NCBI GenBank assembly: GCA_910579155.1
Contig: CAJTTS010000147.1
Span: forward strand, 1-6,526
DNA length: 6,526 nt
Direction of reading: 5' to 3'
Source of the DNA: an uncultured Oscillospiraceae bacterium
GTDB taxonomy: Bacteria; Bacillota_A; Clostridia; Oscillospirales; Oscillospiraceae
Shown here: piece by piece, positions 1 through 5,621 of the stretch
Position numbering within the stretch: position 1 is the stretch's first letter
How the letters are laid out: each line of letters opens with the position of its first letter
Position numbers and translations under genes: made by a program
Notes under the pieces: generated by a model
What the model was told of the DNA's origin: nothing
The model's input: only the letters and a program-made list of their open reading frames with translations
The model's database searches: none

Positions 1-2
1 GC

Positions 3-110
3 TCTGCCAGCTTTATTGTCGTGTATCGGGCCATGGAGGGCTTGAAGGAGGGGGAGGTCACTCTGCTTGTGCTTGCGTCGATGGGGCCGGGGCCGCGGCC
101 GGACGCCTGA
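3..110 (+). CDS. C-terminal fragment of an unidentified protein (cut by window start)
   Basis: An open frame enters from the left edge and stops at TGA 108-110, giving about 35 residues that end in ASMGPGPRPDA. The codons are mostly G/C-ending and the peptide has a plausible hydrophobic/charged alternation (FIVVYRAMEGLKEGEVTLLVL), which suits the C-terminal strand and helix of a soluble protein. No domain can be named from so short a piece. A second frame (2-295) is also open here, so the assignment rests on codon bias and the natural look of the peptide. It is separated by about 190 bp and a promoter from the next gene, so it probably belongs to a different transcription unit. Confidence 0.35.
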   Translation, partial: SASFIVVYRAMEGLKEGEVTLLVLASMGPGPRPDA

Positions 111-179
111 AAGCGCCAAGCAATATCCCGCTTAACGTCCGAAAATGGGACGCAGGCAATTCCGGCTCATGTTTTATCC

Positions 180-208
180 TTGTAACAAACAAGAACGCAT
201 GGTATAGT
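180..208 (+). promoter_or_regulatory. Predicted sigma-A type promoter for the PolC-like cassette
   Basis: TTGTAA at 180-185 is followed after exactly 17 bp by TATAGT at 203-208, and a TG one base upstream of the -10 box (200-201) gives an extended -10. Transcription would begin near 215, leaving a leader of about 90 nt before the ATG at 304. The rest of 111-303 shows no convincing gene or terminator. No clear LexA-type operator was seen overlapping the promoter. Confidence 0.5.
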
Positions 209-303
209 AAGAAAGCGGAAGCTGCCCTTAAGAAGGCATTTCGATCGAGTCATGTCCTGTCATTTCAAAATCTACCATTTATTGAGAAAGGATGATAACT
301 GCA

Positions 304-798
304 ATGTTAGAAATATTTGAATTTTTTGACTTTGAGGTAGCGGTAGACCTGGAGACTACCCAAAGCTGGTATGCTGCCGCGAAACCACAGAGGTACCGGT
401 ACAATAAGGGGATAGACGCCCGCAATTTCCATGCGGCGGCAAAAAAGCGGCTGCTTCCGGATTATGTTTTAGAACAGCTTGATGAGCTGGGCATCCCACC
501 ACAGAAAGCTACCCTTATAACATATCTCCGCACTGATGAAGATGGAAATGTTCACTATGAATTCAGCTACCGCATGGCGGGGAATATCCTTAGCGGATAC
601 CTGCCAGAGGTAGACCCTGATGTTTACGTAAGTCTGCCGTTTCCGAAAGGCGCTAATGGCCGGTGTATTCATGAACCCAGCCCTATAGTTGCGCCGACAT
701 TTCCAGAACCGCACTTTGATTTGGAATTTGCCGCCATAGTCCCTTGGATGTTGGATGAGCCGAAACTGAAAACCGGGGATGAGAGGTTATATCAATGA
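304..798 (+). CDS. Hypothetical protein, first gene of the PolC-like cassette
   Basis: This encodes 164 residues that I do not recognise. An ATG at 292 is in frame, but it abuts the ribosome binding site (GAAAGGAT, 285-292). The ATG at 304 lies about 12 nt downstream of that site and is preferred. The protein is soluble-looking, acidic and rich in aromatic and proline residues. It has an N-terminal hydrophobic/acidic segment (MLEIFEFFDFEVAVDLE), a basic stretch near residues 28-50 and a proline-rich C-terminal third. There is no signal peptide, membrane segment or recognised catalytic motif. It overlaps the following small ORF and sits 115 nt upstream of the PolC-like gene on the same strand, so the three are probably co-transcribed from the promoter at 180-208. 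A function cannot be assigned; a partner or regulator of the PolC-like protein is only a guess from position. Its codon use is more AT-rich than that of the downstream redox operon, consistent with an accessory origin. Confidence 0.7.
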   Translation: MLEIFEFFDFEVAVDLETTQSWYAAAKPQRYRYNKGIDARNFHAAAKKRLLPDYVLEQLDELGIPPQKATLITYLRTDEDGNVHYEFSYRMAGNILSGYLPEVDPDVYVSLPFPKGANGRCIHEPSPIVAPTFPEPHFDLEFAAIVPWMLDEPKLKTGDERLYQ

Positions 799-904
799 TA
801 TGCAGCAATACTTAGGCGGGAGCGAAACGATGGAGCCGCACCGGATGCCGAAGTATAGTTGGTTTTCTTCGCTGGATCAGGGGTGGTGGCGCCTTTCACC
901 GTAG
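779..904 (+). CDS. Possible small protein between the hypothetical gene and the PolC-like gene
   Basis: A frame of up to 41 codons overlaps the end of the preceding gene by 20 nt and stops 9 nt before the ATG of the next one. Three in-frame starts exist. ATG 779 has no proper ribosome binding site. ATG 800 has GAGAGG at a rather long distance. ATG 830 has GGGAG (818-822) at an ideal 7-nt spacing and would make a 24-residue peptide. The C-terminal part is rich in aromatic residues (YSWFSSLDQGWWRL) with three tryptophans. The packing between two genes with adjacent starts and stops suggests translational coupling. It may be a real microprotein, a leader peptide coupling translation into the PolC-like gene, or chance; no family is recognised. 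Confidence 0.4.
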   Translation: MRGYINDMQQYLGGSETMEPHRMPKYSWFSSLDQGWWRLSP

Positions 905-913
905 GGGGATTTT

Positions 914-2479
914 ATGCGCAAGAACTTTGTGAAAAGGGCTCAGTCGATTTGCCGCGCATATTTCAGGAGAAAGCATACGCGCGGGAAATCAGTGGAAAGA
1001 GCTGAGTTGAGCTGCCGCACATGCTTTGGCAAAATGAACGGCATCCTCTCTCCCCGGGAGTGGGTTGACATTGCCCGTGGAGCCGGCGTCCGGGCAATTG
1101 CGATTATGGATTTTCAGGATGCAGCGGGCTTTCAGGAGGCGGCGCAGGCGGCAGAGGAATTGCGCGGGGAAGCGGAGCCGGAAGAGCTTGATTTCAAAAT
1201 GCTTTATGGCATGGAAACTGTGCTGGAGGACGGGTGCCCTGTTCATCTTCTGGTGCGGCGTCAGGAGGGTTTGGCGCAGCTTTACCGGCTGCTGGAGATT
1301 TCTTGGCAGGACCGGGAGGAGCGGCCGTTTCTGCGCAAGGCGGAAATCGGCGGGCATCGATCCGGGCTGCTGGTGGGCTGTCCCGGGGAGGGTGGAGAGG
1401 TCTGGCGTGGGATTCTGGACGATCTGGATGACGCCCGTCTGGAGGAAATCGCCGGGTTCTACGATTATCTGTCGGTTCTGCCGCCGCAAAATCAGAATGA
1501 CAGGCTGCCGTCCACACGGAAACACGCCCTGCGCGGCGAAGCCCTTAGCGCGGAGGATCTGATCCTCAAAACCATTGCCATCGGCAAACGATCAGGCAAG
1601 CCGGTGACCGCGGCAGGGAATGTGCGCACGGCAAGCCAGGATTGGGGTATGTTCAGAAGCAGCGTTGCCTATGGCATTCAAAAAGAGGAAGGCGGGGATT
1701 TGGATGCGTCTCTGCCGGATCTCCTCTACACGGAGGAGATGCTGGATGCCTTTTCCTTCCTTGGGAAAGAACCGGCGGAAGAAATCGTAATTCATGTACC
1801 GAACCGTCTGGCGGATTTCTGCGAAGAAATCCGGATTGTTCCGGAGGATAAACGATGTCTTCAGCCTATCCTGCCCGGCGCGTTTCAGACCGTGGCGGAT
1901 CTTTGCCGGGAGCAGCTCCAGATGCGGTATGGCGGCACAATTCCCAGGACGGATCGGGAGCGGATGGAGTATGAGCTTTCTGTTTTGCAGAACAATGAAT
2001 TGCTCAGCTCCGCCCTCCTGATTAGCCGCTGCCTGGTACAGGGGCTTCGGAGGAAGGGGTATCTGATCCGTACCATAGCGCACGACCTTTTCTCTGTTTA
2101 CGCGTGTCCGTATGTCGCATATCTGCTGGGCGTGACAGAAGTCGATCCTTTGGCCATACGTATCCCCTTCGAAACCCGCAGCGAGTGCGACGCGCCTGAT
2201 CTGGAGCTTATATTGAGTGTTTCAGAAGAATGCTGGGAAGCAGTCATGGAGACCTTCTCTCGGATATTTCCCCAGGGCATGGCGGTATCCTATGGGGACG
2301 GGGCCGGATGGGACAAAAAACCTTCCCGTTCCCACAGAAGGTTTTTTGTCCCCGATGCCGCGCAGCTGCGAAACTGGATGCCCCTGAAAAAGACTGACGA
2401 AGGATACAGGATTCCTTATGGACGTGTTGAGGATTTCCCTGACCAGTTTCGGCTGCTTTTGTGGCCGCGCAGAATCTGA
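914..2479 (+). CDS. Truncated, catalytically inactive PolC-like protein (PHP domain plus start of palm)
   Basis: This 521-residue protein is homologous to the middle of Gram-positive DNA polymerase III PolC (about 1,430 residues). Compared from memory with Bacillus PolC, residues 29-260 follow the PHP domain: ELSCRT for ELHLHT, AIAIMDF for AIAVTDH, YGME, then GLLVG and FYDYL, then GNVR for GNVH. Residues 272-411 follow the PHP-palm junction closely (TEEMLDAFSFLGKEPAEEIV; VTEVDPL). Residues 417-434 match the IPFET and PDIDLNF region as IPFET and PDLELIL. The PHP ligands are replaced (S33, R35, F67, R238). The GSRGSVGSS palm motif is gone (near 385-398), the zinc-binding insert is deleted, and the second palm Asp is Glu (E431). 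The 3'-5' exonuclease, fingers, beta-binding and OB parts are absent. Polymerase or nuclease activity is therefore very unlikely; a structural or regulatory role, or early decay, remains possible. The ATG at 914 follows AGGGGGA (903-909) at a short spacing. Residues 456-521 have no PolC counterpart that I can see and contain a hairpin in the DNA. Confidence 0.8.
   Translation: MRKNFVKRAQSICRAYFRRKHTRGKSVERAELSCRTCFGKMNGILSPREWVDIARGAGVRAIAIMDFQDAAGFQEAAQAAEELRGEAEPEELDFKMLYGMETVLEDGCPVHLLVRRQEGLAQLYRLLEISWQDREERPFLRKAEIGGHRSGLLVGCPGEGGEVWRGILDDLDDARLEEIAGFYDYLSVLPPQNQNDRLPSTRKHALRGEALSAEDLILKTIAIGKRSGKPVTAAGNVRTASQDWGMFRSSVAYGIQKEEGGDLDASLPDLLYTEEMLDAFSFLGKEPAEEIVIHVPNRLADFCEEIRIVPEDKRCLQPILPGAFQTVADLCREQLQMRYGGTIPRTDRERMEYELSVLQNNELLSSALLISRCLVQGLRRKGYLIRTIAHDLFSVYACPYVAYLLGVTEVDPLAIRIPFETRSECDAPDLELILSVSEECWEAVMETFSRIFPQGMAVSYGDGAGWDKKPSRSHRRFFVPDAAQLRNWMPLKKTDEGYRIPYGRVEDFPDQFRLLLWPRRI
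2310..2352 (+). terminator. Terminator-like perfect hairpin inside the 3' end of the PolC-like gene
   Basis: Two perfectly complementary 16-nt arms (2310-2325 and 2337-2352) flank an 11-nt loop. The core is CCTTC/GAAGG bordered by A6 on the left and T6 on the right, which is the layout of an intrinsic, possibly bidirectional, terminator. An outer GGGAC/GTCCC clamp extends the stem beyond the T run, so the T run would be partly paired. It lies within the open frame (residues 466-480), about 125 nt before the stop codon and just after PolC similarity ends. Confidence 0.45.
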
Positions 2480-2952
2480 GTCTGCTGCACCGGCTGGAAG
2501 GATCAACTGGAGCAGCTCCAGGATTTGCAGATTGATGATGTAGCTATCAATCTGCTGACTTCGTCTGTGCTCATAAGGACAGCGTCCAGACGCTGATCTG
2601 TCAGCGCCTGCTTAGCCGCTCCCGCAGCGCTGCCGCGGCGGCCGCAATCCGGGAGCATTTCGGCCTGGACGGCATGGAGTTGTTCATTGACGAAGAACAT
2701 TGTCCCAATCTTTTTGTATTCAGCATTGTATGGAATGCTTTGGAAAAACAGCTGTGGGGAGGCCGGTATGAACGCGCAAAAAATCAAGAACATCTTGATC
2801 GCCTATCTGAGAACACCTTGCCGCAGGTTTGCAGGAACTATCCGCGAAGTGCTGTCTACACGCCCGCCACAAAGGAGTACAGCCTGTTTCCCTCCTGCGA
2901 GGGGGTGCTCCAGCAGCTTTGGGATCTGCCAGATGGGATTGAATTTGTGTAA
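2480..2952 (+). pseudogene. Frame-broken remnant of an unidentified protein gene
   Basis: After the stop of the PolC-like gene, coding-like sequence continues in pieces. The same frame reads on from 2480 to 2596 with a natural peptide (DQLEQLQDLQIDDVAINLL). From 2539 another frame stays open to the TAA at 2950-2952 and gives a well-formed acidic/aromatic peptide (for example FGLDGMELFIDEEHCPNLFV and a C-terminus QQLWDLPDGIEFV). The first ATG of that frame (2674) has no ribosome binding site, and plausible coding sequence extends upstream of it without any start, which suggests a frameshift near 2540-2570. I do not recognise the product. It could be the decayed next gene of the cassette, or the former 3' part of the PolC-like gene, whose frame it nearly continues. 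If it is expressed from 2674, a 92-residue protein would result. The following 2953-3035 contains no recognisable gene. Confidence 0.45.
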
Positions 2953-3018
2953 GAACCACTGCCCAAGACAGAGCAAAGAGATGCTTACATTCCCCAAAAC
3001 GAAAATCTTCTGCACTGC

Positions 3019-3046
3019 TTTGTGCCAATACGCGCCCTATTACAAT
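3019..3046 (+). promoter_or_regulatory. Weak candidate promoter for the hydrolase operon
   Basis: TTTGTG (3019-3024) and TACAAT (3041-3046) are separated by 16 bp. The -10 box lies inside the left arm of the large palindrome, so initiation near 3053 would produce an RNA carrying only the inner GC-rich part of the hairpin and leave the Shine-Dalgarno free. The -35 match is poor. Confidence 0.25.
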
Positions 3047-3106
3047 TAGATTGGTTGGAACCCCCGGCTGGTTGCCGGGGGTTCCAACCAATCTAATTGT
3101 AATAGG
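3036..3106. repeat. Perfect 71-bp palindrome (33-bp arms, 5-nt loop) upstream of the hydrolase gene
   Basis: Positions 3036-3068 are the exact reverse complement of 3074-3106, with TGGTT (3069-3073) between them. The centre is a GC clamp (CCCCCGGC/GCCGGGGG) like that of many intrinsic terminators. The outer 17 bp of each arm are AT-rich and end in CCTATTACAATTAG. No T-run follows the right arm, so it is not a standard terminator. The last bases of the right arm (AGG, 3104-3106) form the start of the AGGAGG Shine-Dalgarno of the next gene, so a full-length transcript could partly hide that site. It could also be a small palindromic mobile repeat or the relic of an inversion site. Confidence 0.93.
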
Positions 3107-3116
3107 AGGATACAGC

Positions 3117-4058
3117 ATGAGCGGACATATCGCGGCGCTGAATGACAGCGTGACAAGAAAAAAGGTGGTCTATAAAAACCGCTACGGTTTGGAAATTATG
3201 GGTGAGTTGTACTATGCCAAAGACATGGACCTGACGCAGAAGCATCCAGCCCTCATCGTGGGCGCGCCCTATGGCGGCGTGAAGGAGCAGGGTCCCTGCG
3301 TCTATGGCAGCGAACTGGCCCAGCGGGACTTCGTGGTCCTCACCTTCGACCAGAGCTTTATGGGCGAGTCCGGAGGCTTCCCCCGGAATGTATCCTCCCC
3401 GGACATCTTCACAGAGAATTTCAGCGCAGCCGTGGACTTTCTGGGCCTCCAGTCCTTCGTGGAGCGGGAGAAGATCGGCGCCATTGGCATCTGCGGCTCC
3501 GGCGGCTTCGCCCTGTCCGCCGCTCAGATGGACACCCGGATCAGAGCGGTGGCCACTGCCAGTATGTACGATATGAGCGTTGCCGTCCGGGGCGGGCAGG
3601 ACCGCGCCGCCCTCCAGGCTGTCAAGGCCCAGCTGTCCGCCCAGCGGTGGAAGGACGCGGAGAACGGCTATCCCGAATACCTGCCCGGTTTCCCGGAACA
3701 GCCCATTGAGGAGGTTCCTGCCAACATCCCGGAGCCGGACGCTGAGTGGATGCGCTTCTATGCTGTCAAACGGGGCCATCATCCCAACGCCAGGGGCGGC
3801 TTCACTACCACCAGTGCGCTGGCCATGATGAACTTTCCACTGCTGGCCCACATTGATGAAATCTCTCCCCGGCCCATTCTGTTTGTGGTAGGCGACCGGG
3901 CGCACTCCAAGTTTTTCAGCGAGAATGCCTATACCGCCGCGCTGGAGCCGAAGGAGCTGTACGAAGTTGCCGACGCGGAGCACATCGACCTCTACGACCG
4001 CACAGACCGGATCCCCTTCGACAAGCTGGCGGAGTTCTTCCGCTCCAATCTGAAATAA
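3117..4058 (+). CDS. Alpha/beta hydrolase, YcjY / dienelactone-hydrolase-like
   Basis: This is a 313-residue cytoplasmic alpha/beta hydrolase. The N-terminal part (17-50) gives the usual strands (KVVYKNRYGLEIMGELYY, ALIVGAPYGG). The nucleophile elbow is GICGSGG at 124-130. An acid is likely at D260 (FVVGDRAHS), and the catalytic histidine is probably H289 (ADAEHIDLYD). In this family the elbow has both a Cys (126) and a Ser (128) near the nucleophile position, so which one acts is uncertain. The segment after the elbow (TASMYDMS) is typical of YcjY-type proteins. An upstream TTG at 3051 would extend the frame through the palindrome, but ATG 3117 has a perfect AGGAGG (3104-3109) 7 nt away and is clearly the start. 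It leads a compact run of genes, 13 nt before the flavoprotein. The substrate is unknown; ester, lactone or peptide-like small molecules are possible from the family. Confidence 0.88.
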   Translation: MSGHIAALNDSVTRKKVVYKNRYGLEIMGELYYAKDMDLTQKHPALIVGAPYGGVKEQGPCVYGSELAQRDFVVLTFDQSFMGESGGFPRNVSSPDIFTENFSAAVDFLGLQSFVEREKIGAIGICGSGGFALSAAQMDTRIRAVATASMYDMSVAVRGGQDRAALQAVKAQLSAQRWKDAENGYPEYLPGFPEQPIEEVPANIPEPDAEWMRFYAVKRGHHPNARGGFTTTSALAMMNFPLLAHIDEISPRPILFVVGDRAHSKFFSENAYTAALEPKELYEVADAEHIDLYDRTDRIPFDKLAEFFRSNLK

Positions 4059-4071
4059 AAGGAGAAGTACA

Positions 4072-4611
4072 ATGAACAAATCTGTCCTGATCATCTCCAC
4101 CAGCCCCCGCAAAGGCGGCAACTCCGACACTCTGGCGGAGGAATTTGCCAAAGGCGCGCGGGAGGCCGGGAACCAAGTGGAGAAAATCGAGCTTTACGAC
4201 AAGACCATCGGCTTCTGCAAGGGCTGTCTGGCCTGCCAGAAAACTCTGCGCTGCGTCATTCACGATGATGCGGATACCATCGCCCAGAAAATGCTCACAG
4301 CCGATGTGATCGTCTTTGCCACACCCATCTACTATTACGAGATGTGCGGCCAGATGAAAACCATGCTGGACCGGACCGATTCTCTGCACTCCGCCGGTTA
4401 CGCTTTCCGGGACATCTACCTGCTGGCCACGGCGGCGGATGCTGACAAGAGCGCCATGGATGGGGCCATCAAGGGCCTTGAAGGCTGGATCGCCTGCTTT
4501 GAAAAGGCCCGCTTGGCGGGTACGGTGTTCGGCGGCGGCGCGGATGCCATTGGGACCATCCAGGGCAATCCCGCACTGGACGAAGCCTATGAGATGGGCA
4601 AACGGGTGTAA
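4072..4611 (+). CDS. NAD(P)H-dependent FMN reductase-like flavoprotein
   Basis: This 179-residue protein has a flavodoxin-like fold of the NADPH-dependent FMN reductase / iron-sulfur flavoprotein group. The phosphate-binding loop is STSPRKGGNS (9-18). A second flavin-contacting segment is TPIYYYEMCGQMKTMLDR (84-101), and a glycine-rich GGGADAIG lies near 154-161. A cysteine cluster, C49, C52 and C55 (CKGCLAC) plus C61, matches the position where iron-sulfur flavoproteins bind a cluster, although simple oxidoreductases of this family also have conserved cysteines here. It probably transfers electrons from NAD(P)H through FMN to a small acceptor such as a quinone, nitro compound or disulfide. 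The start ATG follows AAGGAG (4059-4064) at 7 nt, just behind the hydrolase stop, and its stop codon overlaps the ribosome binding site of the next gene. Co-transcription is therefore almost certain. Confidence 0.9.
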   Translation: MNKSVLIISTSPRKGGNSDTLAEEFAKGAREAGNQVEKIELYDKTIGFCKGCLACQKTLRCVIHDDADTIAQKMLTADVIVFATPIYYYEMCGQMKTMLDRTDSLHSAGYAFRDIYLLATAADADKSAMDGAIKGLEGWIACFEKARLAGTVFGGGADAIGTIQGNPALDEAYEMGKRV

Positions 4612-4621
4612 GGAGATCCTT

Positions 4622-5536
4622 ATGAAACAACGATCTACTACTTTTTTAGCCGCGCTCTTTTTCTCTCTTTCTATGGCGCTCCCTGCCAGCGCGACGGTGT
4701 CTGATACCGGTTATTCCGACGTTGATGCTGGAGCCTGGTATGCGGAGTCCGTTACCTGGTGCCGGGAAAATAATCTGATGGCCGGAGTGGGCGGTGGACG
4801 CTTTGCCCCTGACAGTACCTTGACCCGGGCCATGCTGGCTGCTGTCCTGTGGAGGCAGGCCGGCAGTCCTGTGGTCAACTATCTGATGCAGTTTAATGAC
4901 GTACCAGAAGGACAGTGGTACACAGAATCTATTCGCTGGGCGGCCAGCGAGGAGCTGGTTCGTGGATATGGAAATGGGCGCTTTGGGACCAACGACCCCA
5001 TTACCCAGCAGCAATTGGATATTATTCTGAACAACTACCTGGGCCAGACCATTACCCAGGGCATTCCTGGATTTGACGGCAGCTCCGCCCCCACCACTCG
5101 CGCCCAAGTGGCCGCTGTCCTTCAAAGGCTCAGCGACACTCAGCCAGAGACAAGTCCATCCGAAGGAGAAGAAACTATGCTGTATATTACGGTCAACGGA
5201 ACCACACTCACCGCCACTCTGGCGAATAATTCCTCAGCGGAAGCGTTCCGGGAACTGCTGGCAAGCGGTCCCCGCACCATTCAGATGAGCGATTACGGCA
5301 ATTTTGAGAAGGTTGGTCCTCTGAGCCAAAGTCTGCCCACGAATAACCAGCAGATCACCACCGAGGCGGGGGACATCATCCTATACCAAGGTAATCAAAT
5401 CACCATTTACTACGACCGCAACTCCTGGAATTTCACCCGCCTGGGGAAGATCAATGGCGTCACTTCTCAACAGCTGCGGGACATCCTGGGTAGCGGTGAC
5501 GTGAGTGTCACCTTTTCACTGGAAAAAGTGGCTTGA
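4622..5536 (+). CDS. Exported SLH-domain protein fused to a cyclophilin-like domain
   Basis: This is a 304-residue protein. Residues 1-24 form a signal peptide (MKQR, hydrophobic core, PASA before the predicted cut). Two S-layer homology modules follow at about 31-80 (SDVDAGAWYAESVTWC ... GRFAPDSTLTRA) and 90-140 (FNDVPEGQWYTESIRWA ... GRFGTNDPITQQQ). A shortened third repeat lies at 149-170 (TTRAQVAAVLQRL). A Ser/Glu/Pro linker (171-185) leads into a cyclophilin-like fold domain at 186-304 (LYITVNGTTLTATL, MSDYGNFEKVG, ILYQGNQITIYYD, WNFTRLGKI). SLH modules bind secondary cell-wall polymers, so the full protein should sit at the cell surface. The cyclophilin-like domain family is usually small, and its biochemical role is unclear; it lies near flavoproteins in many anaerobes. 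The start follows TAAGGAG (4609-4615) at 6 nt. Longer upstream starts would run through the flavoprotein gene and are rejected. A full internal translation start sits at the domain junction. Confidence 0.88.
   Translation: MKQRSTTFLAALFFSLSMALPASATVSDTGYSDVDAGAWYAESVTWCRENNLMAGVGGGRFAPDSTLTRAMLAAVLWRQAGSPVVNYLMQFNDVPEGQWYTESIRWAASEELVRGYGNGRFGTNDPITQQQLDIILNNYLGQTITQGIPGFDGSSAPTTRAQVAAVLQRLSDTQPETSPSEGEETMLYITVNGTTLTATLANNSSAEAFRELLASGPRTIQMSDYGNFEKVGPLSQSLPTNNQQITTEAGDIILYQGNQITIYYDRNSWNFTRLGKINGVTSQQLRDILGSGDVSVTFSLEKVA
5163..5179 (+). promoter_or_regulatory. Internal Shine-Dalgarno and ATG that would make the free cyclophilin-like domain
   Basis: AAGGAG at 5163-5168 is 8 nt before an in-frame ATG at 5177-5179, which is Met186, the first residue of the cyclophilin-like domain. 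Translation from here would give a 119-residue cytoplasmic protein of the usual length for this family. The site could be the retained start of a formerly separate gene. Confidence 0.6.
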
Positions 5537-5574
5537 CTGAAAGTCCGCTTTAAGGATTAAAATTCCAACATATC

Positions 5575-5598
5575 AGGGGCGGCCGGCAGGCCGCCCCT
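5575..5598 (+). other. GC-rich hairpin between the SLH-cyclophilin and cupin genes
   Basis: Perfect 10-nt arms (5575-5584, 5589-5598) enclose a GGCA loop. The stem is strong, but no T-run follows, so it is not a normal intrinsic terminator. It may limit read-through or protect upstream mRNA ends. The 85-nt gap here is the largest inside the redox gene run. Confidence 0.6.
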
Positions 5599-5621
5599 CA
5601 TCTGAAATGGAGGTAACAACA

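Noticed and set aside
2..295. Open frame without a start codon across the left edge and the promoter region
   Set aside because: It has no ATG/GTG/TTG start, has many Gly/Ala/Cys codons typical of an off-frame reading of GC-rich DNA, and runs through a good promoter at 180-208. Its last 50 codons do look somewhat natural, so it is not fully excluded.
914..2479. Active error-prone DNA polymerase of an SOS mutagenesis cassette
   Set aside because: The palm, fingers and catalytic motifs are missing or altered, and no LexA-like operator or UmuC/ImuB partner is visible.
2687..3049. 120-aa plus-strand frame overlapping the frame-broken remnant
   Set aside because: Its composition (many Cys, Arg, Ser, Pro) is that of an off-frame translation, whereas the overlapping frame ending at 2952 gives a balanced acidic peptide.
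3036..3106. Palindrome as an integron attC site or CRISPR repeat
   Set aside because: The arms are perfectly paired, lack the GTTRRRY-type core and extrahelical bases of attC, and occur only once in the window.
3051..3116. N-terminal extension of the hydrolase from a TTG start
   Set aside because: It would be encoded by the palindrome and lacks a ribosome binding site, while ATG 3117 has a perfect one.
3093..4151. 352-aa minus-strand open frame opposite the hydrolase gene
   Set aside because: It mirrors the high third-position GC of the hydrolase gene, spans two real genes on the other strand and has no family-like motifs. It is a codon-bias shadow.
5575..5598. Intrinsic terminator ending the operon before the cupin gene
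   Set aside because: There is a strong stem but no T-run; CATCTGAAATGG follows immediately, including the next ribosome binding site.
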